Shown in pieces: positions 49,161 through 64,000 of a DNA stretch of 64,000 bases. The notes under the pieces are model-generated. The model ran no database searches. It was not told where the DNA came from and worked only from the letters and a program-made list of their open reading frames with translations. Each line of letters begins with the position of its first letter. The first letter of the stretch is position 1. Both the position numbers and the translations under genes were made by a program. Where the stretch lies: positions 12,572,440 through 12,636,439 of the forward strand of contig NC_135571.1 in assembly GCF_964340395.1 (NCBI RefSeq), written 5' to 3'. Origin of the DNA: Glandiceps talaboti. Taxonomy: Eukaryota > Hemichordata > Enteropneusta > Spengelidae.

Positions 49161-49195
49161 AATGCGGAAGTGAGGAAGCAGCACTTCATTTCACG
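49140..49195 (+). other. Non-coding first exon (5' UTR) of the coiled-coil gene
   Basis: The exon ends at CATTTCACG|GTGAGTAC, a near-consensus donor (GT at 49196). The next good acceptor, TTCTATTTTCAAG, is at 50361, just before the start codon. The 5' boundary is approximate. Confidence 0.5.
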
Positions 49196-50392
49196 GTGAG
49201 TACATTCTTGCATTTTGTCTGAATTAGAGTAATATTGTGAAGCATCAAGGTATCAATTATGATTTTATTCTGTAACATGACTGTCAGTGTGGATTGCATA
49301 CAGCCGTGAACTTACCTATTGAGAGTTAGAGGCCCACTTTTCGTTTTCGTTGTGGTGTTGGAGAATGGGTGCAAGAAGTAGAACTTGAAAAGTTGAAGGG
49401 GTGCACGGGTGTTTTGTACAAATCCTCGGCCGGATCTTGGAATGCATTTATAATCTAGCATTTGCAACCGGAGAGATCGTTTGGTAGGTTGACCATCCAG
49501 TGTCGATTGACAAAGAAATATATATATTGTGCCACACCAAGGCATGTTGACGATGTAATGCATTGCTGTCCCTCATCGAATCTCTCAGATCTTTGAGATC
49601 CCGCGTTCTGTTTTTTACGAGACCACGTTGGCAGACTAACGATATATAAATTATGTTGCGCAAATCATGTGCATGTGGCAGTTACGTCACTTATCAGAGA
49701 GTATATGACCCGGGTATATGACCTGATTATTTCAAATAATATTTGTTGAGTATAAGTGTACACAATGTGGATGAATATTTTAACCATCATACATCTATGG
49801 TTTTAACAGACCCTTTGACCCCAGGGAACAGTGTTACCCTGTCCAGATTCAGTCAGAAATCAGAAGAAAAACGTGTAACCCCCCCCCCCTCCTTCAGTGA
49901 TTCAACGTAGACTTGAAAGAAAGATTTGATTCTATTGAAAGTGATCAGACAATTCTTAAAATCTGTTGGTGATTGATTGACATAAAAAGATTAGAAATAA
50001 TCTTGCTGTTAAAAATTAATTATAGTGGGGGCAAAGGTGAGGCTGCTTTCTTGCAGAGATATCCAGAAAGTTAATTTACACAAATCTTGCTTCAAAGAAC
50101 CTCTCCTAAAAATAGTATAAATATTGACAAAGCTGGCTAAGAGGCCTGTTGTACACTGATCAAGCCATAAACAATGTTTGGAGCTAATCACACCCCTTGA
50201 AACTATGGCAACACAAAGAAGCTTCTAACTTTGTTTATTTGTCATATATTTTATGTTTATTTTTAGGAAATATCATTAATTTACCAACTCTATTGTTTTG
50301 ACTGAGATTAATAAGAATTAAATGATAGTTTGTGAGATGTTTACTCTTTTCTATTTTCAAGGAATTTTGATTTAATCTTTGCTGTATGGATT

Positions 50393-57202
<6,810 letters not shown>

Positions 57203-57323
57203 TTCCAGATCTTTCAAAACATGAACAATATACTGTGCAATATCCTAAAATCAGAGTCAAGGTTTGATCTCCCCTCCAATGTCTATGGTTTGATCACATT
57301 TAGCTCTTTCTTTAACTAAAGTT

Positions 57324-57687
57324 TAGGCCAAAAAAAATATATCTGGTTCTGGTCAGCGTGTGCGTGCCCTGAATACCCCCGCGCTGATCCTTTTTTTTCC
57401 GATAATTTTTGCTTTCCCGTTCCTTATTTATTCCTGATATCAGGAGAACAAGCAGCTGAAATCTACCCTACATGCCAAGACTGCTTAAATACAAAGCCTA
57501 AACTGCTTTGAAGAAAAAGGAAGTTTTTCAGGAGATAAATATGATAGAACAGAGTATGTAAAGTGTCAAAAAAATGTGTATTTACTAATTTTCAAAAAAA
57601 AAAATAGAAAAAAAAAAATCGCGTTGTCGCACCACTTTAGAAAGTTTACCCTGACCAGAACCAGATATATATTTTTTTTTGGCCTTA
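57324..57687. mobile_element. Harbinger-like MITE just downstream of the gene
   Basis: TTA|GGCCAAAAAAAATATATC...TGGTTCTGGTCAG on the left pairs with CTGACCAGAACCAGATATAT...TTGGCC|TTA on the right (arms ~31 bp). The family is that of 12129-12506 and 12779-13036. It starts about 120 bp after the stop codon and could be part of the 3' UTR. Confidence 0.8.
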
Positions 57688-57689
57688 TC

Positions 57690-58560
57690 TCAATGATGAA
57701 TCATAAAGTCTACACCCTTTCCTTCATTGATATTGGCTGTGTGACTGTCCTCTCAACACTTGCTTAGATTTTTGCCTAAAGTTAACTTACGATTTCATAT
57801 AATGACAGCTCAACCCACTTAGATTCATATGTCTTTCCCTTTCTGATTGGCTGAAGATTATTAAAGATATGTTTGTGTCGCACAGTTCCACCCTCCTCAT
57901 TGGTTCAAATCACGTGGTGATGCCACTGATGCATTGTGATTCAGTGGATAGATTTTAAATCCATTTAAATCATTTTCTGGTCAGTGTTTTACTTAAAGTA
58001 AAATATTTATTTCAAATGTTAAAGGAAGTGTTAATTGAGAGGAGATACCCAACCAGAAACAACAAAGTGAAAGGTCCACTTATGGTATCCGAGTATACCA
58101 GTGTGGAAACTCTAGTATTAAATTTGCATGAGTGCTTGCAGTGTTTTATGTTACTTCAAGGACACATAACATAACATAACAATTGAAAGTGTCTGTACAA
58201 AATACCACAAGTACAGAGTATAAACACACTGGCACTCACATATCTTGTGATTCTGTTATTATTACATTATTTTGTTTCTCCAAAACAGCAGCTTTCACAA
58301 AAAACTTTGAATGTGTATTTGCATAATTTCATGTACACATAAGATGTGCATATATACAGAGTTCTGTCATTATGATACAATATGTTTATCCAAAACAGCA
58401 AACTTTGCAACAAATACTTTCATGTGTTCGCATAATTTCATGTACATGTACATGGACACATGCTCTTTTACATACCAGTATGCAATCATTGTTGCCGCGC
58501 CACAGTGCAAATACCACTAGTATGCAAGCACACTGAATAGATGCAAGTAATCACTGGTAT
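57690..58560. other. Gene 3' flank, no second gene seen
   Basis: No canonical AATAAA was found between the stop and 58.3 kb; ATTAAA occurs near 58118. Two related ~90-bp segments around TTTCATGTACA and CAAAACAGCA lie near 58280-58450. Confidence 0.4.
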
Positions 58561-58584
58561 ATATATATATATTTGGTAGAATGT

Positions 58585-59250
58585 TTATTTGTACAAACAG
58601 GAAAGAAGACACACTGAACTATTATTTGTTTGTACACTAACTTTATTCACATGGAGGCAGCCATTTTGAAATCGAACTTCATGTAAGAAGTTACCAGGTA
58701 CTTTGAGAGTATGGGTTACTTCCTCTTCTACATTGTCTGCAATTACCTCCATATTGGCTAGATTGTCTGTCTGAGTGCTGAGTTTCATGCAATGAGTATT
58801 GGTAAGACAGATCTGAGAATGTCGACAGTCCCAACACATTTGACATTACTCAGTTTGTTGAGTAATCCATAGGCAGTGGAGTCTGACTTCAAGTTCAAGG
58901 TGTGTAGGATGGCTGTAATGTCATCATGCACTGACTTAATAGCACTGTCAAATGACAACCAACTGGTTTGGCATGCCTTCTTCAATCTGCTACTGACACT
59001 GGTGCAAGCTTTCTGTGTAGTTAGAGTTACAGCTTTCATTTCTTGTTGACATTTCATGTATACTGCAAATTTCTGGGGCGAGTTCTCAAACATGTGCCAT
59101 AGCCGAGTTCCGATGGTTTCCACTTCTTTGATGTACTTTAGTGTTTGTAGTGTGTCTGTGCACACCAAAGCAAGGCAATGGTATATGCAATATATTGAGA
59201 GTACCTTAGAGTTGATAGCTTTTAGTCGTGTAGTAAATATACTGTAGAAA
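58585..59250 (-). pseudogene. hAT-superfamily transposase relic (DUF4371/KIAA1586-like)
   Basis: Minus-strand translation from about 59250 reads TTRLKAINSKVLSIYCIYHC then LALVCTDT, matching the C-I-x-H...L-A motif of hAT transposases. GTRLWHMFENSPQ, a QTSWLSF block and GLLNKLSNVKC...VLPIL follow, as in the DUF4371/zinc-finger-MYM-like hAT group. At ~58800 homology moves to another frame (LSTQTDNLANMEVIADNVEE). The N-terminal and C-terminal parts are not found. The frameshift and truncation make this an inactive mobile-element remnant. Confidence 0.7.
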
Positions 59251-59455
59251 TTATTTGACTGTCCATTTTGCTAAGTTGTAGCAGACAATTAATCTTGTTG
59301 GTTATCAGTTGGAAAGTAAACAATTAGCCCCATAAAACTCATTGAGACCATGTGTGGTCATTTTAGTGTCAGTTTACCCTGTGGCCTAGCTGTGGACTCT
59401 AACTTCATTAATTACTATTATTAGTAGTAGTTGTGGATAGTGATTTCAGTGATTT

Positions 59456-59755
59456 CTAAATGACACATTGTATGAAATCTTTCATAGATAAAACATACAA
59501 AGGTTGGCTTACATTTCCTGCCACAGATGTTAGTACAGAACTATCCTGGTCTATGATTTCCAGTACATCTTTATATGCCTTTATTTGTTCAAGGGCTTTT
59601 CGGATTGCCAAGCATTGTCCTAAAGCTTGAAGTATATAAATTTGCCATTTGCAGGATGTTATCATTCCTGGAGAATTTCGACAAGTAGTTGCTTGCTTTT
59701 CATATACAATGATGTACTCATAAAAGTTTCTTGGTATTTTGTTTGTATTTGACAT
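59456..59755 (-). other. Unassigned minus-strand open frame among transposon relics
   Basis: 99 codons without a family I recognise. Orientation and position suggest part of the same decayed transposon cluster. No splice sites or start context support a host gene. Confidence 0.25.
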
Positions 59756-60196
59756 TTCTTTGAAAAGGTGCCTTAAATTCTCACATTGTCATGTGATAGG
59801 TCTTCAGCTGTCAAGGTTTGCTGTGATAGATTAATAGCTGTTTTCACTGTTCTACAATGAAAGATGCTTTGGTTCACTACTGCATTAAACCAACAGTTTT
59901 TTGCAAAATTTTCCAAACCAATGACAGGTATCTTCTGCGCTGCTTGCTCATCATGTGATCATCATGTGATCATCATGTGGCTGTTGACTTTTGGTGAATT
60001 CATGTATACTTTTTGTTACTTCTACTGGTGTATCTTGCCATTGTTGACTAACTCCCTTGCTATACCGTGGTAAATCTTGTCCATCTATACATTTTTTTGT
60101 GGTACTTACTAGCTTTTTGAACATACCGAAGCTCTGAGTATGTAACCTATTCTGACTACTTATCTTTCGAAATAGTTCTAAAGATTTTGGTGGTGT

Positions 60197-61821
60197 TTAT
60201 TGATAGGAAAATCCTTGTTTCTGTTTCCTGTTCTTACTATCCCAGTGTTCTTTTATGGTATGTTCCATTTTCCCTAATTTCTTTCCACGAAAAAGTTTGC
60301 TAGTGAATGCATTTTGCTGCCCTTTTATGTCATCATATAATTCAGCAATAAATTCATCTGACCTCATCAATTTACCAGCCAGTTGAATATTTTTCACAAT
60401 GCCCATTCTCCTTTCACTATGACCTATAGTTCGTGATTCGTCTCTCGCGATATAAGTGTAGGTGTCTCGTGATTGTGTACTATTTAGTTTCATTTTGCTG
60501 GTTGCCATCCCGTCCAATTCTATCTTTTGATGCCGTTTAAGCTCTCCCAACAACAAGCCTGACCATGGAGGACATGTTGGTAGGAAATATTTAAAACATG
60601 AAATCTCCACATTTTGGTGCGTAGTATATGTTTCTAGTCAAAGTGTCATTTCTTTGTTCTTTTTTTACATAATTTTCACCTTTCTCTTGAATTCTATTGA
60701 AGTGACTTGAATTTTGAAGTACATGTCGTTAGAAAGTCGTCTTCTGTTTGCTTCGTGTATTCATTTGTCATTTCATGAGCATCTGTCGTATCCCTTGTAA
60801 TTCATCACAGAACTTTAATGTAGCTTTGACATGGTCAATCGTGGTCCGGATTTTTAATGTAGCTTGACACAGTCAATCGTGGTCCAGATTTCTTCTCCAT
60901 TTCTTCCAGATATCTGTTAACAGGGAAATTTGATATTTGCTAAACAAAATAATTGTAATTTCCAGTACAGTGTTACTAAATTCTTCCAAATATTTACAAT
61001 TCAAGAGTACACTTAGTCAGTACATCATGAAATTGCTTTCTTTTTGCTTAAAAAATGACTTCAAAGAACATTTTACTCTTTTCATGAAGTAGCTTGCACA
61101 TGCATGTGGAATTATTTTGGTGAGGTCTCTGTTAGTACTGTTTCTATTGACAATACGCCATGCTTGCTCTGAAAATGTATGCTGTGTTTCCAAATTGCCC
61201 TTTCCATAATTTGCCATGATGGCGCTCTACTTCCTGTCTGTGTGTACCTTGGTGGCGCTCTACTTCCTGTCTGTGTGTACCTTGGGTATTTTTGGGAATC
61301 TTTGAATGAATCCTTTGACTTTACTCTTTGGATCACTTGCATCAGCTAATTTTTTTTCAGGAATATCAAGCTTTCTATCTCTTCAGCGTTTAATCTTTTG
61401 ATTGTTCAAGACTTGACTCGCTAGAAATTTTCTGGAAAACACTCCCAGTCTTACCCATAGAATTTCTATTTCCCGACAGACATTTCATTCCATCTACAGC
61501 TTTCATCTCTGAAACAAAGACCTTGTATGGTTTTGCACCTGAAGCAAATTGCTTTTGTAGGATACATCGACGTTCACCACGTATTGGTCTTGCGATTTGT
61601 TCTGTTGGATCATGTTTCATTTTTCCTTCATAGTGATCTGTACACATGTATAATTTTTTCATTTGTCTTGTCACTTTTATGAAATAGTGTTTCAACTGGC
61701 AATGGCCTTTTGCTTGAAAGTAACAACTTTTTGGTTTTGTTGTTGTCGTTGTTGTCACTTTATGGTAGTCAAACATGATTGCACAATATGGATTGGATTT
61801 TTCTATGCCATTTTCAATCAC
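60197..61821 (-). pseudogene. Decayed transposon-like ORF series (MULE/Kolobok-like family suspected)
   Basis: Three minus-strand blocks run in order. Block 61821-61390 has CYFQAKGHC, HYFIKV and IARPIRGERR then a GSVFQKISSE block. Block 61342-61017 is interrupted. Block 60610-60197 has PPWSGLLLGEL, then a HSERRMGIVKN...DEFIAELYDDIKG stretch. This order resembles an invertebrate family of transposase-like proteins with P-x-W-S-G followed by an E-W-F/K-like block, but key residues are altered and the frame breaks several times. A 32-bp tandem duplication lies at ~61215-61280. Class assignment is tentative. Confidence 0.4.
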
Positions 61822-62295
61822 TGATTGTCATTCACTTTTCTCAAATGAACGACCATTTTGGCTAAATTTCTCTGAACTTTTCCCAAATGTCTTGTGGGAC
61901 ACAGAATGGAAACAGAATGTTGCAAACTGTTGTATATTTCTTTTTATTAAATCTGTATCTACTTTACATTCAGATATGTGCGCCGATGTATTTTCAGATA
62001 TATATTCCTTTATTGGCTTTTCCTGCTTGTTTTATTTATTTTATTCAAATTTTATTAAAGAGGGTTAAAAATCATACAGATAACCTAGCTTCCAGGCCCA
62101 GGGCCCTCTAAAGACAACAAAACAGGATAAGTAAAAAAACACAGAAATACAAGTATAAGACAAATAAAAAATACAATATACAAGATCAATAAAACATGGA
62201 TGCAACATAGGACTCATTGTATGCTTCAAAGTACATGTAAACCTGGACTACTAACTAACCTTGTGATGTTAATGTTATTAAAAATTTAACCCACC
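61822..62295. other. 3' flank of the HECT exon
   Basis: TTTATT (AATAAA on the minus strand) occurs near 62034-62046, about 250 bp past the HECT exon's stop, a plausible polyadenylation signal for it. Nothing else was recognised. Confidence 0.35.
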
Positions 62296-62552
62296 TTAAA
62301 CTTGGCCAAATCCTTGGCTGATCAATATACCAAACTCCAACGAGTCTTTGAATATGTCATACAAGTTGACTATTGGTAGTTGGAATATATTACTACATGT
62401 ATTGGCTATTGGTAGTAACTTCAGCCCTTCACCACACCCAACAGCCCTTCGAAAATCCAAGGTTGGGGAAGGACTGAAGCCAAGTGGGGGTATTCCTTCA
62501 AGCCCTGTTGCAAATACGACCAGGGCTTTCAGTGTAACCTCTGCTTCACCCT
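62296..62552 (-). CDS. Terminal exon of a G2E3-like HECT-domain E3 ubiquitin ligase
   Basis: Minus-strand acceptor CCTTTTATTTCCAATTTACAG precedes an exon of 257 nt ending in TAA. It reads LVVFATGLEGIPPLGFSPSP, then LLPIANTCSNIFQLPI, then FKDSLEFGILISQGFGQV. This is the C-lobe end of a HECT domain: FATG-x-x-x-IPPLGF, the L-P-x-A-N-T-C motif with the catalytic cysteine that accepts ubiquitin as a thioester, and a GFG end. G2E3-like HECT genes of this type are expanded in many aquatic animals. The exon is intact, but the upstream exons are not visible; the next 1.4 kb holds a DIRS element. It may be a live gene with distant exons or an orphan exon. Confidence 0.72.
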
Positions 62553-62689
62553 CTGTAAATTGGAAATAAAAGGAAATACACATGCTCTGATTATGTAATT
62601 CAAGATTAAATTTTCAATTGCTTTACAACAGTAATTGTCACCCTTCCACATGCTATATATGCAACCCGAAATGAACTGAAAATACTTCC

Positions 62690-62711
62690 ATGGATGGATG
62701 GATGGATGGAT
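62690..62711. repeat. (TGGA)n microsatellite
   Basis: About five TGGA units immediately beyond the truncated end of the DIRS element. Confidence 0.9.
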
Positions 62712-62716
62712 AGAAG

Positions 62717-63480
62717 TTATTTATAGGTTATTAATGCCCGCGTGAGTAGGTCGCGTAATAGCGTGGACAACGATTGTCGCGTGAGATATCGTCCGTCTCT
62801 GAACACGAAGGCTGGGCCCTCCCCAGACCCCTTCCTGATGCTAGCGTATTTCTCGTAGGCGCGGACAGCACATATGGATGAGTCAGAGGGCGCTATTTGG
62901 ATGGCGTTACCGCGTCTGAAGGGGTCGGTCTTAGCCACCTTCACTACGACGACCAGAATGGTATCAAGGGAGATGTCCGATCCAAGTAATGTCTGTCTTC
63001 GAAGCGAGTAGGCGTGGGTGACGTAAATTCCCCTACCCGCAAGAACCCGAAGAATGCGAGCGTGCATGCTGACCACAGCATGATCTTATCATAGAGGTGA
63101 TAGCCTGGGTGCTCTCGTTGCGTGTTCTTCAACGTTCGCATGATTTCGATAGTTACGGGCAGACGTTGCCATGTCGCGTCCCCATGCTGACGTTTAATGC
63201 CTTGCAATGTTCGCCTTAGTATCAGATCGTCTGATATCGCATCCCCGTACCCTCGTTCGATGTGCCCATTCAGGATGGCAGCTAGGTATACCTTTATCGT
63301 TTTGTACGCGAGGTTCTGCCTTGCTAGGTGCGTTACAAATAGTACGGCTGACCGCTGTGTCAGTGGCAGTGGTTGTATATCGTAAGTTTTGCAGAAGTCT
63401 ACATACCGAGTTTGGCCGGTGTGATATGTCTTTCTGGTCATCGTGGCGATACTCAGTTTCATGTACACCCTCGCATGTGT
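62717..63480 (-). pseudogene. DIRS-type tyrosine recombinase, frameshifted and 3'-truncated
   Basis: Minus strand. The core-binding part reads TYHTGQTRYVDFCKTYDIQP, an HLARQNLAYKTIKVYLAAI block and LQGIKRQHGD, then LAFFGFLRVGEFTSP with the first catalytic Arg (FLRVGEF). Near 62980 the frame shifts by one base and continues as SDISLDTILVVVVKVAKTDPF then AFVFRDGRYLTRQSL. It stops at LLTRAL, just before the expected second catalytic motif (S-G-H-S-x-R) and the Tyr. DIRS elements use this enzyme for integration of a circular intermediate. The copy is inactive. Confidence 0.85.
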
Positions 63481-64000
63481 TGTGAGCCACTGTGTCTCGG
63501 CCGCGGTGGCAGGAGTGATTGTTCGTTGAGGTGTATGCTGGGTACGGCCGTTGCATGCTTGTCTGCTTCTGGTGCCAGCTGTCGGAAGCGGTCCATCTGT
63601 AAACGAGAGAGAGAATCAGCGATAGTGTTAGTAGTACCAGCAATGTGTCTGACCATGACATGGAAGTTGCCTTTGGCTGCTGTGAAGAATATTTCGCGAA
63701 TGAGGTGCATGATGCGGGGGCACGGCGTTGACCCTTTTTTCCAAATATTAACGACTGCTTCATTGTCGCAGTGGAACATTATTCTTTTAGGCCGAACATC
63801 CGGGTTTACCCAGGTGTAAGGGTTGGAGGCACGACTTTTGCATTGGTGTGCGAGGTGGCCTCCTTCTCCACACGTGTAGCACGAAGGCAGTAGCAAGTGG
63901 GGTGACAGTGTGAAGTGGTGTGTATCCAGGTTGACGTTCGGTGAGGACCAGTCGCGAAGGCCGACATAGCGGGCTGCTTCTTGGCGAAATGCGTGATCGT
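63459..64000 (-). pseudogene. DIRS-type gag zinc knuckle fused in frame to RNase H tail
   Basis: Minus strand from the window edge: HAFRQEAARYVGLRDWSS-type gag sequence, LLLPSCYTCGEGGHLAHQC (CCHC zinc knuckle, C-x2-C-x4-H-x4-C), then after ~15 residues RIMFHCDNEAVVNIWKKGS, an IREIFFTAAKGNF block and HIAGTTNTIADSLSRLQMDR. The latter is the end of the RT/RNase H polyprotein (D-N-x-A-V-V and the H-x-x-G-x-x-N-x-x-A-D-x-L-S-R motif). The reverse transcriptase that should lie between is missing, so an internal deletion joined the two ORFs near 63810. The element continues past the window edge. Confidence 0.82.

Noticed and set aside
49312-49663. Overlapping minus-strand frames in the first intron
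   Set aside because: No family was recognised and there are no paired splice sites. They lie antisense within an intron and are probably chance or an old repeat.

Overview
This is AT-rich eukaryotic DNA. It shows GT-AG introns, tRNA-derived SINEs, non-LTR and DIRS-type retrotransposon relics, hAT- and Harbinger-like MITEs and many minisatellites. The mix suggests a marine invertebrate metazoan (lophotrochozoan or non-vertebrate deuterostome), but the sequence alone does not fix the species. No bacterial operons, CRISPR arrays, rRNA genes or convincing stand-alone tRNA genes are present.

Positions 1-47,000 hold no gene I can support. They are a repeat landscape of more than twenty local tandem arrays (unit lengths about 20-400 bp), several short DNA-transposon families and the 3' end of a non-LTR retrotransposon. 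The most informative families are a CAGTGTGCCC-ended MITE with 8-bp flanking duplications (10.5, 21.5 and 28.5 kb, plus derived copies at 15.2-16.2 and 37.4-37.7 kb), a GGCC-ended MITE with TAA/TTA target duplications (12.1, 12.8 and 57.3 kb), and a family carrying a Y-CCCAATATTT motif in direct and palindromic halves (11.7, 19.5, 25.2 and 32.3 kb and others). Several minisatellites can be traced to a transposon or gene segment that seeded them.

Positions 49,100-57,200 carry one well-supported plus-strand gene: a non-coding first exon followed by nine coding exons whose splice phases all agree. It encodes an unrecognised protein of about 850-880 residues with an acidic N-terminal half containing three copies of an L-K-L-C-E-x-A-E repeat, four clustered QT motifs resembling dynein light chain LC8 ligands, a coiled coil over exons 2-7, a Ser/Pro-rich segment, and a proline-rich SH3-ligand-like C-terminus. 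Exon 8 contains a 7-bp tandem duplication that shifts the frame before the last exon. The intron after exon 7 is filled by a 65-bp minisatellite seeded by the exon 7 splice donor itself. A possible divergent first exon of a minus-strand gene lies at 47.2-47.5 kb.

Positions 58,500-64,000 are mostly minus-strand mobile-element remains: a hAT transposase relic, a decayed transposon-like ORF series, an intact terminal exon of a G2E3-like HECT ubiquitin ligase, and an internally deleted, 3'-truncated DIRS-type element with a gag zinc knuckle, RNase H tail and tyrosine recombinase.
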